DNA of 64,000 nucleotides from SMWN01 sp965261165. Lineage in GTDB: Bacteria; Pseudomonadota; Gammaproteobacteria; Eutrophobiales; Eutrophobiaceae. Position numbers and translations under genes: made by a program. The stretch is from the NCBI GenBank assembly GCA_965261165.1, contig OZ253445.1, positions 372,001-436,000 of the forward strand, read 5' to 3'. Below, piece after piece: positions 25,523 to 34,328 of the stretch; within the stretch, counting starts at the first letter, position 1; every line of letters begins with the position of its first letter. The notes under the pieces were generated by a model. The model was not told the origin of the DNA. It searched no databases and saw nothing but the letters and a program-made list of their open reading frames with translations.

Positions 25523-26431
25523 TCAGGATTTGAATACACTGGTGGAAATATAACGATCACCACGATCACAGATGATGATAACGATTAATGCATTCTCAAG
25601 CTCCCCTGCAAGCTTTAATGCAGCAGCAGTTGCTCCGCCAGAAGAAATACCTGCAAAGATACCTTCTTCCCGCCCCAGAGCAATGGAGGTCTCCTCTGCC
25701 TCATCCTGATCAACATCAAGGATTCTATCGACTCTGGTTTCATCATAAATTTTTGGTAAATATTCTTTTGGCCAACGCCTTATTCCGGGGATTTGCGCAC
25801 CTTCTACAGGTTGCACGCCAACAATTTCAATTTCAGGATTTTGTTCCTTTAAATAACGTGACGTTCCCATAATGGTGCCTGTTGTGCCCATTGAGCTAAC
25901 AAAATGTGTGATCTTGCCATGTGTATCGCGCCAGATTTCAGGGCCCGTGCCTTCGTAATGTGAAAGAGGATTATCCTGATTTGAAAACTGATCCAATACG
26001 ATGCCTTTTTTGGCTGCCTCCATTTCACGAGATAGATCGATGGCTGCTTCCATGCTTCCGGCTTCCGATGTCAGAATTATCTCTGCACCAAAGGCCTTCA
26101 TTACAGCACGCCTCTCTTCGCTCATATGCTCTGGCATAATCAGAACCATCTTGTAACCTTTAATCGCAGATGCCATGGCTAATGCGATTCCTGTATTACC
26201 ACTGGTTGCTTCAATCAGGGTATCGCCAGGCTTGATATCGCCTCGCGCTTCTGCATGATTGATCATGCTCAATGCAGACCTGTCTTTGACTGAACCAGCC
26301 GGATTATTACCTTCCATTTTTGCCATGATGATGTTGCTGTTATCACAGAGACGTTGCAATCTAACCAAAGGCGTATTGCCAATATAGGCTTCAATAGTAG
26401 GAAAATCTTGTTTATTTAATTTTGCGTTCAC
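25523..26431 (-). CDS. cysM: cysteine synthase B (O-acetylserine sulfhydrylase)
   Basis: PLP-dependent fold type II enzyme that makes cysteine from O-acetylserine and sulfide or thiosulfate. The 302-residue protein has Lys49 in NPAGSVKDRSAL as the Schiff-base residue and SGNTGIALA as the asparagine loop. GTTGTIMGTSRYL is the phosphate-binding loop, and ISSGGATAAALK lies near the end. The sequence KMEGNNPAGSVKDR and the length favour CysM over CysK. The cysE gene, normally next to gpsA and needed for O-acetylserine, is not in this window. Confidence 0.92.
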   Translation of the reverse strand: MNAKLNKQDFPTIEAYIGNTPLVRLQRLCDNSNIIMAKMEGNNPAGSVKDRSALSMINHAEARGDIKPGDTLIEATSGNTGIALAMASAIKGYKMVLIMPEHMSEERRAVMKAFGAEIILTSEAGSMEAAIDLSREMEAAKKGIVLDQFSNQDNPLSHYEGTGPEIWRDTHGKITHFVSSMGTTGTIMGTSRYLKEQNPEIEIVGVQPVEGAQIPGIRRWPKEYLPKIYDETRVDRILDVDQDEAEETSIALGREEGIFAGISSGGATAAALKLAGELENALIVIIICDRGDRYISTSVFKS

Positions 26432-26461
26432 AAACTAATACTATTTAAATTATTTACCATC

Positions 26462-26932
26462 TTATCTGTTAATTCGCTTGGCTAATATCACGGCATCTTC
26501 ACGACCAAATTTGGCTGGATAATAATCTTTGCGACACCCTACCTCATCAAAGCCTGATCTTTCATAAATTTTTAATGCCTGACCATTTGAAGGCCGTACT
26601 TCAAGAAGCATGAGATCGGCATTATGCGCTTTTGCTAGGCTGATTAAGTAATCAATCATCTCCTGACCCAGACCATTATTCTGCAACTCTAACTTGATGC
26701 AAAGGTTCAGGATATGTGCCTCACCTGACAACACAGACATGATGCCATAACCAGAAACCTCATCATCCTGCTCAAGAATCCAGCAGCAATAGCCGACCCT
26801 TAGACAATCCTGAAAAATACCAATTGACCAAGGGAATTCGTAGACCCTTTTTTCAATCTCCATTACCTTTTCCAGATCCATTTCCGACATAGGCCGAAAA
26901 ACGATGGTTGCTTGTTTAAGCACAGCACTCAT
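26462..26932 (-). CDS. rimI: ribosomal protein S18 alanine N-acetyltransferase RimI
   Basis: GNAT-family acetyltransferase of 156 residues. It starts FRPMSEMDLEKVMEIEKRVY and contains the EFPWSIGIFQDCL region typical of RimI. AHILNLCIKLELQNNGLGQE carries the acetyl-CoA pyrophosphate-binding loop, and LEVRPSNGQALKIYERSGF is near the C terminus. The start ATG at 26932 overlaps the stop of the uracil-DNA glycosylase gene by 4 bp. In many proteobacteria rimI follows tsaB; here it follows a DNA-repair gene, a common gammaproteobacterial variant. Confidence 0.9.
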   Translation of the reverse strand: MSAVLKQATIVFRPMSEMDLEKVMEIEKRVYEFPWSIGIFQDCLRVGYCCWILEQDDEVSGYGIMSVLSGEAHILNLCIKLELQNNGLGQEMIDYLISLAKAHNADLMLLEVRPSNGQALKIYERSGFDEVGCRKDYYPAKFGREDAVILAKRINR

Positions 26933-27624
26933 TTTGTTTCCTGATAAACTTTCATCGCCAATTGTAGATCCTGCCATGCCTTTCTTTTTTCACGAGGAGA
27001 ACGTAATAAATAAGCAGGATGATAAGTCACAACCATAGGGATCCCGGTATCGGCATATTCATATTGCTGACCACGCATCTTGCCTATAGGTGTTTCCGTT
27101 TCCAGCAGATTTTGTGCGGCAATACGGCCTACTGCCAAAATGATCTGCGGTTGAATAAGATCAATCTGCTCTCGCAGATAACTCGAACATGTGACAGCCT
27201 CTTCCGGTTTCGGATCTCGATTATTTGGTGGACGACATTTAAGAATATTTGCGATAAAGACCTGCTCTCTCTGTAGGCCACAGGCAAGCAACATGCTATT
27301 GAGTAATTTGCCTGCGCGTCCAACAAAGGGCTCGCCCTGTCTGTCTTCTTCAGCGCCCGGGGCTTCACCAATGATTAACCAATCAGCATGATGATCGCCT
27401 ACACCAAATACCGTCTGTTTCCGACTCTGGTGTAGTTCGCATTTCTGGCAGGCAACAACTTTTTGTCGAAGCTTTGCCCAGTTTTCACTCTCCCCAATAG
27501 CCGAGTCAACGACAGGAGTTACAATCACTCTATCCTTTGACCAATAGACATCCACACCCATGGTTTGCAGATAATATTCCTGTTTTTGTGTCAGACCCAC
27601 CATTGTCGTCTCAAACTTGGTCAT
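26929..27624 (-). CDS. uracil-DNA glycosylase, family 4 (Fe-S)
   Basis: Removes uracil from DNA to start base-excision repair. Four cysteines coordinate a 4Fe-4S cluster: two in ACQKCELHQSR, one in NILKCRPPNNRDP and one in TCSSYLREQI. GEAPGAEEDRQGEPFVGRAGKLLN is the water-activating/uracil-pocket motif of family 4, and TYHPAYLLRSP holds the catalytic-loop His. About 40 N-terminal residues are less conserved. Start choice is uncertain: 27624 avoids leuA overlap, 27651 would overlap it by 26 bp and 27603 is shorter. The start region carries an 18-bp near-tandem repeat that may have created the extra ATG. Confidence 0.88.
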   Translation of the reverse strand: MTKFETTMVGLTQKQEYYLQTMGVDVYWSKDRVIVTPVVDSAIGESENWAKLRQKVVACQKCELHQSRKQTVFGVGDHHADWLIIGEAPGAEEDRQGEPFVGRAGKLLNSMLLACGLQREQVFIANILKCRPPNNRDPKPEEAVTCSSYLREQIDLIQPQIILAVGRIAAQNLLETETPIGKMRGQQYEYADTGIPMVVTYHPAYLLRSPREKRKAWQDLQLAMKVYQETK

Positions 27625-27625
27625 C

Positions 27626-29161
27626 TCAAACTTGCGGATGAGCCCGTTCAATCTTTTCCTGACCCTTGTTCAGTGCGTTGATATAGGCCTTCGCTGAAGC
27701 AATCACGATATCCGTATCGGCACCTTGCCCATTGGTAGCCCTACCATCTTTATCAACTCTGACCGTAACCTCTCCTTGCGAATCAGTGCCAGTGGTAATA
27801 TTACTCACAGAATAAAGTTCCAGTGTACAGCCACTGCCTACAATTGACTCAATGGCTTTGAATGTTGCATCGACTGGTCCGCCGCCCTCCGAGCTAGCAT
27901 GTTTCTCTTCACCATCAATGGTCAAAGTTACTTCTGCGACAGGAGTTTCATTGGTTTCAGAAATAACTTTCATGGCAACAAGTTTAATCCGTTCCATAGC
28001 TACATCCTGAATGGTGTCCGTCACCAAAGCCTGTAAATCCTCGTCGAAGATCTCATGCTTTTTATCGGCGAGAGCTTTAAATCGACTGAACGCAGCGCTT
28101 AAATCTTCTTCACGTTCAAACTCAGTGCCCAAATCAGATAATCTGGATTTAAATGCATTACGCCCCGAATGTTTCCCCAACACCATTTTATTAGCATTCC
28201 AGCCAACATCTTCAGCACGCATGATCTCGTAAGTCTCACGGCTTTTGAGCACACCATCCTGATGGATACCTGCTTCATGAGCAAAGGCATTGGCACCAAC
28301 AATGGCCTTGTTCGGTTGCACGGGGAAGCCTGTCACACTTGAAATCAAACGTGAACAAGTCATGATCTGCGTGGTATCCAATGTCGTATCACAGGAGAAT
28401 ACATCCTGACGCGTACGCACTGTCATCACGACTTCTTCCAATGAAGTATTGCCGGCACGTTCGCCCAAACCATTGATGGTACATTCAACTTGTCTGACAC
28501 CATTCATGACCGCTGCAAGCGAATTACCGACTGCCAAACCCAGATCATTATGACAATGCGCCGAGAAAACTGCCTTGTCAGAATTGGGTATCGTTTCAAT
28601 CAATTGTTTGATCAATTCGCCAAATTGCTGTGGCAAGTTATACCCCACCGTATCCGGAATATTGACTGTCGTTGCACCAGCATCAATCACAGCCTCTAAT
28701 ACACGACACAAGAAATCCAGTTCTGAACGACCGGCATCTTCAGGTGAAAACTCAACATCGTCTGTATAGTTACGTGCACGCTTAACCGCATGCACGGCCT
28801 GCTCGACAACCTGATCAGGCGTCATGCGTAATTTTTCTTTCATGTGAATCGGCGATGTCGCAAGAAAGGTATGAATTCTTGAAGATCGTGCCGACTTCAG
28901 AGCTGCTGCTGCCCTGTCAATATCTTTATCTAGGGCACGCGCAAGACCGCAAACCGTACTGTCCTGAATCACTTCAGCCACCTGATGTACGGCCTCGAAA
29001 TCACCCGGACTGGCCATAGGAAAACCAGCTTCAATGATATCAACTTTCATACGCTCCAGTGCCTTGGCGATTCGAACCTTTTCATCCTTGGTCATTGATG
29101 CGCCAGGACTTTGTTCTCCATCACGAAGAGTTGTATCAAATATTATTAATTTATCTTTCAT
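27626..29161 (-). CDS. leuA: 2-isopropylmalate synthase
   Basis: Commits 2-ketoisovalerate to leucine synthesis by condensation with acetyl-CoA. The 511-residue protein has the TIM-barrel catalytic domain with FDTTLRDGEQSPGASM (metal-binding Asp and Arg), FSAHCHNDLGLAVGNS (HxH) and CTINGLGERAGNTSLEE. The C-terminal regulatory domain (from ~390) normally binds leucine for feedback inhibition; it contains GGGPVDATFKAIESI. It lies downstream of pssA but has its own promoter and a leucine-rich leader peptide 95-190 bp upstream. leuBCD are not in the window. Confidence 0.96.
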   Translation of the reverse strand: MKDKLIIFDTTLRDGEQSPGASMTKDEKVRIAKALERMKVDIIEAGFPMASPGDFEAVHQVAEVIQDSTVCGLARALDKDIDRAAAALKSARSSRIHTFLATSPIHMKEKLRMTPDQVVEQAVHAVKRARNYTDDVEFSPEDAGRSELDFLCRVLEAVIDAGATTVNIPDTVGYNLPQQFGELIKQLIETIPNSDKAVFSAHCHNDLGLAVGNSLAAVMNGVRQVECTINGLGERAGNTSLEEVVMTVRTRQDVFSCDTTLDTTQIMTCSRLISSVTGFPVQPNKAIVGANAFAHEAGIHQDGVLKSRETYEIMRAEDVGWNANKMVLGKHSGRNAFKSRLSDLGTEFEREEDLSAAFSRFKALADKKHEIFDEDLQALVTDTIQDVAMERIKLVAMKVISETNETPVAEVTLTIDGEEKHASSEGGGPVDATFKAIESIVGSGCTLELYSVSNITTGTDSQGEVTVRVDKDGRATNGQGADTDIVIASAKAYINALNKGQEKIERAHPQV

Positions 29162-29255
29162 TTTCCTGCTCCGAAACCTGCATCCATAAACGAATTTGTC
29201 GTGTGTAAGTTCATTACTTACACGGACACTATTTGGATTTAAATTTTAAGGTGGT

Positions 29256-29348
29256 TTATTTTGCCCGACAGGGCAGCAGACGCAGTAAAGCACCGAATGA
29301 TGATTCGGCTTGTAAATAGAACTGACAATTTTGATTAAATGTCTTCAT
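29256..29348 (-). CDS. candidate leucine-rich leader peptide upstream of leuA
   Basis: A 30-codon open frame between pssA and leuA, starting ATG at 29348 and ending TAA at 29256-29258. It contains the run ALLRLLP: four leucine codons in five positions, using TTA and CTG, plus a further Leu at codon 12. Leader peptides of this kind measure leucyl-tRNA supply in leu attenuators. The DNA of the frame itself contains a perfect hairpin CCGAAT-CATC-ATTCGG and a second stem TGCCC-TGTC-GGGCA. Another hairpin, GTGTAAG-loop-CTTACAC, follows before leuA. No classical U-tract terminator is visible, so the mechanism is uncertain. The putative start is about four bases from the predicted transcript end, i.e. 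leaderless. Confidence 0.45.
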   Translation of the reverse strand: MKTFNQNCQFYLQAESSFGALLRLLPCRAK

Positions 29349-29358
29349 TACGATACGG

Positions 29359-29386
29359 AATATAACGACACTCACAAGTATTGCAA
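29359..29386 (-). promoter_or_regulatory. sigma-70-like promoter for the leuA leader
   Basis: On the minus strand, TTGCAA (29381-29386), a 16-base spacer and TATATT (29359-29364). Predicted start of transcription is near 29352, just upstream of the leader ATG. Confidence 0.5.
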
Positions 29387-29427
29387 GTTTTTCAGGCAAA
29401 TGCTTTTTCAATAATCAGTTTTTCCCG

Positions 29428-30177
29428 TCAACCTTCTTTGCTGGAAGATTCCTGAAGTTCTCTCGCTGCGCGATGTTTGCGTATAAAAAATAATGTCATG
29501 GCTGGACCTGAAACAGCATAGATCAATGAGATGGAAAACAATATCAGTGACGGTTCGCTGGCAATAAATACAAACAATAATACTATAAGTAGAATTCCAA
29601 CAAAGGGAACACGACCCTTAAAATCTATTTCCTTGAAACTGTAAAAACGGATATTGCTAACCATGAGTATTCCCGCCAGCACCGTGATGGGAAATGCAAT
29701 AATCGTCAAGTTTTCGACCTCTACAAATTCCTGTGTTTCACCCAACCATATCATCCCTGTGATCAAGGCGGCTGCGGCTGGGCTGGGTAAACCTTGGAAA
29801 AACCGTTTGTCTATACTGGCTGCTTGCGCGTTAAATCGTGCAAGTCTAAGTGCTGTTGATGCTGTATAAACAAATGCGGCAAGCCAACCCAATTTTCCCA
29901 TACCAGACAAGGCCCACTGATACATGATTAATGAAGGAGCCAAACCAAACGAAATCATGTCAGCCAGACTATCGTACTCAACACCGAAGTCTGACTGGGT
30001 ATTCGTTAAGCGTGCAATCCGACCATCCATGCCGTCCATGACCATAGCAATAAAAATAGCGATGGCAGCACTTTCAAATTGTGAATTCATGGCTGAAACA
30101 ATGCCATAGAAACCGGCAAACAGACCTGCTGTGGTAAACAGATTCGGAAGGAGGTAAATGCCGCGACGACGTTTCAA
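29428..30177 (-). CDS. pssA: CDP-diacylglycerol-serine O-phosphatidyltransferase
   Basis: Integral-membrane type II phosphatidylserine synthase of 249 residues. It has the CDP-alcohol phosphotransferase signature DGMDGRIARLTNTQSDFGVE followed by YDSLAD, matching DGxxAR...GxxxDxxxD with the required aspartates, and about eight hydrophobic segments. It makes phosphatidylserine, the precursor of phosphatidylethanolamine. The psd-like gene lies 48 bp upstream on the same strand. The combination ilvC-psd-pssA-leuA is common in gammaproteobacteria. The tail ends with a basic, cytosolic stretch. Confidence 0.93.
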   Translation of the reverse strand: MKRRRGIYLLPNLFTTAGLFAGFYGIVSAMNSQFESAAIAIFIAMVMDGMDGRIARLTNTQSDFGVEYDSLADMISFGLAPSLIMYQWALSGMGKLGWLAAFVYTASTALRLARFNAQAASIDKRFFQGLPSPAAAALITGMIWLGETQEFVEVENLTIIAFPITVLAGILMVSNIRFYSFKEIDFKGRVPFVGILLIVLLFVFIASEPSLILFSISLIYAVSGPAMTLFFIRKHRAARELQESSSKEG

Positions 30178-30225
30178 ATGTTTTCTGCCTTGGTTGCCAA
30201 TGTAGGTAGTCTAGTGCTTCTACCG

Positions 30226-30936
30226 TTAAACAGCATCCCCTGCAACGGCATTTTTCCCATGAGGGTTATTATCATTAATCATACTTACCAGGGTCTCGTG
30301 GATAAGGTGACCAATAATACCTTCGCCTGAAGTAATCGACTGACCAAGTTCAAGCTCAATTTTTGCATCCATTGGAATGAATACATCCACAATACCACCA
30401 AAATATAGATAACCACATCTTTGTCCTTGGCCAAGTCGCTCACCAGACTGGATATAGACGCGAAAACAGACTGCAGCATAGGGGTTTAATCTAAAAGAAA
30501 CAACAACATCATCCCCTTCATCGGTCCTGATCCAGAAGGCAAATTTACGTTGTCCATTTTCTTCCTGGCATTTTCGTGACCACTGCTCCATGACCTTGCC
30601 CTCAACAGGACTACGGAAAGAGTAAACGTCAATACTCGACATCTTTATTCTAACTCTTTTCGCTCGTCTCTCAATACCATGCAGACTAAGCCAGGGGTCT
30701 TCAGTTTCATCTATCTCAATAACCTTGCCATGTGCCGGGCTGAGCAAAGCCAATGGTAACGACGGAATAACTCGTTGCGGGTCGCGCAACAGGAAAGAGA
30801 AAAGACAAAATATAAGTGCAGAAATAATTGCTATGCTGGTACTAAAGCAATAAAAAGCCAATAAAACCAGTCCGGCCAGCACAGACAAAAGCAACCAGCC
30901 TTCTTTAGCGATAAATGGATAGCGATTACTTGGCAT
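30226..30936 (-). CDS. phosphatidylserine decarboxylase-related protein, key residues missing
   Basis: A 236-residue protein with two N-terminal membrane segments (about 12-50) and a PSD-like beta-barrel domain, in the position psd normally takes beside pssA. Recognisable family segments are FLLRDPQRVIP, LLSPAHGKVIEI, the SSIDVYSFRSPVEG block, and GERLGQGQRCGYLYFGGIVD. Two features depart from active PSD: the serine that becomes the pyruvoyl group (family FGS) is glycine (FGGI), and the DVH motif reads DVYS. Self-cleavage by the known mechanism therefore looks impossible. The frame is fully open, so the gene may have a retained non-canonical role or be a recently inactivated enzyme. Only one PSD-like gene is in this window. 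Confidence 0.75.
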   Translation of the reverse strand: MPSNRYPFIAKEGWLLLSVLAGLVLLAFYCFSTSIAIISALIFCLFSFLLRDPQRVIPSLPLALLSPAHGKVIEIDETEDPWLSLHGIERRAKRVRIKMSSIDVYSFRSPVEGKVMEQWSRKCQEENGQRKFAFWIRTDEGDDVVVSFRLNPYAAVCFRVYIQSGERLGQGQRCGYLYFGGIVDVFIPMDAKIELELGQSITSGEGIIGHLIHETLVSMINDNNPHGKNAVAGDAV

Positions 30937-30946
30937 GATTCAACCT

Positions 30947-30982
30947 CAAAAAAAAAGACCTTGTAATTGAGCGCAAGGTCTT
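30947..30982 (-). terminator. rho-independent terminator after ilvC
   Basis: On the minus strand a perfect 9-bp stem AAGACCTTG / CAAGGTCTT with a 10-base loop is followed by a run of eight or more T residues. It lies 42 bp after ilvC and only about 10 bp before the psd-like start codon, so most ilv transcripts should end here. Confidence 0.85.
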
Positions 30983-31023
30983 CTTGCAAATATCTATCAA
31001 TAAATTACCAGGATACTGGAGAT

Positions 31024-32028
31024 TTAGTTCTTGTCTGTATCAACCAGCTTATTAGCTGTAATCCACGGCATCATCGAACGCAGCTTCTCACCCACAACTT
31101 CAATATCGTGCTTCTTCATTTCTTCCCTACGAGCAGGTAATCCACCTACATTAGCAACAAATTCTTTTGCAAATTCACCACTTTGAATTTCGGAAAGAAT
31201 TTTTTTCATTTCAAGTTTAGTTTGCTCATTTACAATGCGTGACCCACGAGTGACATCACCGTACTCAGCCGTGTTGGAAATGGAATAACGCATATTGGCA
31301 ATACCGCCTTCGTACATAAGATCAACGATAAGTTTCAGCTCATGAAGACATTCAAAATATGCCATTTCTGGCGGATATCCACCTTCGACTAAAGTTTCAA
31401 ATCCTGCTTGAACTAGGGCTACAGTGCCACCACATAAAACTGCTTGCTCACCGAACAAGTCAGTTTCTGTTTCATCTTTGAATGTTGTTTCAATAATGGC
31501 TGTTCGACCGCCACCGATTGCCGACGCATAAGATAAGGCAATGGCTTTTGCCTGACCTGATTTATCTTGCTTAACTGCGATCAAATCAGGAATACCACCG
31601 CCTTTTATAAATTCGCTACGAACTGTGTGTCCCGGTGCTTTTGGGGCAATCATAATGACATCCAAATCATCTCGTAATTCAATAAGGTCAAAGTGCACAT
31701 TAAAACCATGAGCAAAAGCCAAAACCGTACCTTTTTTCAAATTTGGCTCAACTTCATTTTTGTACAGGTCAGCTTGGAACTCATCTGGCGCAAGTATCAT
31801 AACGACATCAGCCCAGACCACTGCACCTTCGATTGATTTCACTGCCAGACCTGCTGCTGCTGCTTTGGCAGCAGAACTGGAGCCTGAACGCAATCCAACA
31901 CAAACATCTACGCCAGAATCTTTCAGGTTATTCGCATGAGCATGCCCCTGTGACCCGTAACCAATAATTGCAACTTTCTTAGCTTTAATCAGGGTGAGGT
32001 CTGCATCTTTATCGTAATAAATATTCAT
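31024..32028 (-). CDS. ilvC: ketol-acid reductoisomerase (NADP+), class I
   Basis: Catalyses isomerisation and NADPH reduction of acetolactate/acetohydroxybutyrate in valine and isoleucine synthesis. The 334-residue length marks the short class I form. The Rossmann loop is IGYGSQGHAHANNLKDSG, with VGLRSGSSS as the NADPH-specific phosphate-binding segment. Metal-binding acids lie in DLFGEQAVLCGG and the knotted C-terminal domain (ETLVEGGYPPEMAYFECLHE). It follows ilvH by 81 bp and ends at a strong terminator. Confidence 0.96.
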   Translation of the reverse strand: MNIYYDKDADLTLIKAKKVAIIGYGSQGHAHANNLKDSGVDVCVGLRSGSSSAAKAAAAGLAVKSIEGAVVWADVVMILAPDEFQADLYKNEVEPNLKKGTVLAFAHGFNVHFDLIELRDDLDVIMIAPKAPGHTVRSEFIKGGGIPDLIAVKQDKSGQAKAIALSYASAIGGGRTAIIETTFKDETETDLFGEQAVLCGGTVALVQAGFETLVEGGYPPEMAYFECLHELKLIVDLMYEGGIANMRYSISNTAEYGDVTRGSRIVNEQTKLEMKKILSEIQSGEFAKEFVANVGGLPARREEMKKHDIEVVGEKLRSMMPWITANKLVDTDKN

Positions 32029-32109
32029 ATTTCTAAGCTCTCAAAAAAAAATCAATTGTAATTAAAATCTAATAAATTCCCAGATAAAATATGCAGGAAT
32101 AATTTGCAT

Positions 32110-32598
32110 CTACTGAATGGCTTTGTCGCCACGAGCGATGCCTGAGACACCGGACCGCACTACTTCCAGAATATCGTCTTTGTCCAAGGTACTGATAAAA
32201 GCATCCAGCTTGTCACCAGCACCTGTCATTTCCATGGTGTAGGTATTTTCTGTGACATCAATAATTCGACCACGAAAAATATCTACCAGTCGTTTAATTT
32301 CTTCCCTGTTATCACCCTTGGCCTGCAATTTAATCAACATCAGCTCACGCTCAATATGACTACTCTCGTTTAAGTCAATGACCTTGATTACATCAATCAA
32401 TTTATTCAGATGCTTGGTGATCTGCTCTATTACTTTATCTGAACCTGAGGTGACCAATGTCATACGAGAGACAGTAGGATTTTCCGTTGGCGCAACCGTC
32501 AATGATTCAATATTATACCCACGTGCGGAGAACAGACCGGCAACACGTGACAATGCACCCGTTTCATTTTCCATCAATAGTGAAAGTATATGTCTCAT
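32110..32598 (-). CDS. ilvH: acetolactate synthase small (regulatory) subunit
   Basis: A 162-residue regulatory subunit that activates the catalytic subunit and confers valine sensitivity. The N-terminal ACT domain reads RHILSLLMENETGALSRVAG and LFSARGYNIESLTVAPT. The second half is the typical C-terminal dimerisation domain (VDIFRGRIIDVTENTYTMEMTG). It starts immediately after the large subunit (2 bp gap), so the two are translated together. Presence of this subunit and the position before ilvC fit the standard ilvIHC arrangement. Confidence 0.95.
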   Translation of the reverse strand: MRHILSLLMENETGALSRVAGLFSARGYNIESLTVAPTENPTVSRMTLVTSGSDKVIEQITKHLNKLIDVIKVIDLNESSHIERELMLIKLQAKGDNREEIKRLVDIFRGRIIDVTENTYTMEMTGAGDKLDAFISTLDKDDILEVVRSGVSGIARGDKAIQ

Positions 32599-32600
32599 GA

Positions 32601-34328
32601 TCAGGCCAACTCTCTTTCCGGCGATAGATGCATTTCATGATGCCCTTTACCTGAAGCGATCATTGGATATACATTTTCTGTATGGTCAGTAATGAAATCC
32701 ATGACCACTACTTTTTGTTTTTCCTTTAATGCTTCTTTCAACGCAGGCTCAACATCAGCAGATTTCTCAATACGCATACCAATATGACCATAAGCTTCGG
32801 CCAATTTGACAAAATCAGGTATCGCCTCCATATAAGAATGCGAGTAACGTTTTTCATAGAAAAATTCCTGCCACTGCCTAACCATACCCATGTAGCGGTT
32901 ATTTAAGTTAACTACGATGAATGGAATATCATATTGCAAGCAGGTGGATAGCTCTTGTATACACATAACAATGCTGGCATCACCGGTAATACAGGCAATC
33001 GCTGCATTTGGAAAGGCTTTCCTAACGCCCATTGCCGCAGGCAATCCAAAACCCATGGTGCCCAGGCCACCTGAATTAATCCAACGCCTTGGTTTATCAA
33101 ATTTATAATACTGCGCCGCCCACATCTGATGCTGACCAACATCTGAAGTAATGTAAGCATTGCCTCTGGTGAGTTCGTATAATTTTTCAACGACGAATTG
33201 TGGCTTGATGATTTCACTATCGCGATCATACTTAAGACAATCAATACCTTGCCATTCTTTAATCTGGTTCCACCATGGTTCGAGCTCTTTTGCTGTCGGC
33301 AGATCTTTTCGGTCTTCTAGTAAAACAGATAAATCACGTAGAACATGCTTCACGTCTCCAACAATAGGAATATCTACAGGGATATTCTTCGAGATAGAAG
33401 ATGGATCGATATCAATATGAATAATCTTTGCTGTCGGACAAAACTGTTCCAAGTCGCCTGTCACGCGATCATCAAAGCGGGCACCAATAGCGATCAATAC
33501 ATCACACTGATGCATTGCCATGTTTGCTTCATAGGTACCATGCATGCCCAGCATACCGATGAATTGTTTATCTGTACCTGGATAAGCGCCCAAACCCATC
33601 AGCGTATTGGTGATCGGAAAACCTAATTTACGCACAAACGAAGTTAATTCTTCATTGGCATTCGACAGAATGGCGCCGCCGCCAGAATAAATCATTGGCT
33701 GTCTGGCAGAGGCAATCAAATCAACTGTACGCTTCATCTGACCTGTATGACCTTTTGTTACAGGTTTGTAGGAACGCATATTCACACTCTTGGGATATTC
33801 GTATTCACAACTGTCCGCAGTGATATCTTTGGGGATGTCCACGACAACGGGCCCTGGTCGACCAGTGGTCGCAACATAAAATGCTTTTTTGATGGTGGAG
33901 GCCAAGTCTTCAACATTCTTCACCAAGAAATTATGTTTCACGCAAGGACGAGTCACACCAACGGCATCGACCTCCTGAAAAGCATCATTGCCAATCAAAT
34001 GTGTCGGCACCTGACCGGTAAAAACAACCAGAGGGATGGAGTCCATATAAGCGGTGGCAATACCTGTCACACAATTGGTTGCCCCAGGGCCTGAGGTTAC
34101 TAACACCACGCCAGGTTCGCCTGTCGCGCGCGCATATGCATCGGCAGCGTGTGTTGCACCTTGCTCGTGACGCACTAGGATATGTTCAACATCATCCTGC
34201 TTGTATAACGCATCGTAGATATGCAAAACGGAGCCGCCGGGATAACCAAACAGATGTTTAATCCCCTCATCTTTCAGGGCACGAATGAAAATTTCCGCCC
34301 CTCGAAGCACCTCTTTTGATTTGCCCAA
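32601..34328 (-). CDS. ilvI: acetolactate synthase large (catalytic) subunit
   Basis: Thiamine-diphosphate enzyme that starts branched-chain amino-acid synthesis, 575 residues. It begins GAEIFIRALKDEGIKHLFGYPGG, then HEQGATHAADAYARATG with the catalytic Glu. FAD-binding middle-domain motifs and the ThDP motif ITGDASIVMCIQELSTCLQYDIPFIVVNLNN (Mg-binding GDAS...NN) follow. The annotated start is TTG at 34328, unusual for such a gene; GTG at 34313 is an alternative. A transposase remnant lies upstream, so part of the original regulatory region may have been lost. Confidence 0.95.
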   Translation of the reverse strand: MGKSKEVLRGAEIFIRALKDEGIKHLFGYPGGSVLHIYDALYKQDDVEHILVRHEQGATHAADAYARATGEPGVVLVTSGPGATNCVTGIATAYMDSIPLVVFTGQVPTHLIGNDAFQEVDAVGVTRPCVKHNFLVKNVEDLASTIKKAFYVATTGRPGPVVVDIPKDITADSCEYEYPKSVNMRSYKPVTKGHTGQMKRTVDLIASARQPMIYSGGGAILSNANEELTSFVRKLGFPITNTLMGLGAYPGTDKQFIGMLGMHGTYEANMAMHQCDVLIAIGARFDDRVTGDLEQFCPTAKIIHIDIDPSSISKNIPVDIPIVGDVKHVLRDLSVLLEDRKDLPTAKELEPWWNQIKEWQGIDCLKYDRDSEIIKPQFVVEKLYELTRGNAYITSDVGQHQMWAAQYYKFDKPRRWINSGGLGTMGFGLPAAMGVRKAFPNAAIACITGDASIVMCIQELSTCLQYDIPFIVVNLNNRYMGMVRQWQEFFYEKRYSHSYMEAIPDFVKLAEAYGHIGMRIEKSADVEPALKEALKEKQKVVVMDFITDHTENVYPMIASGKGHHEMHLSPERELA

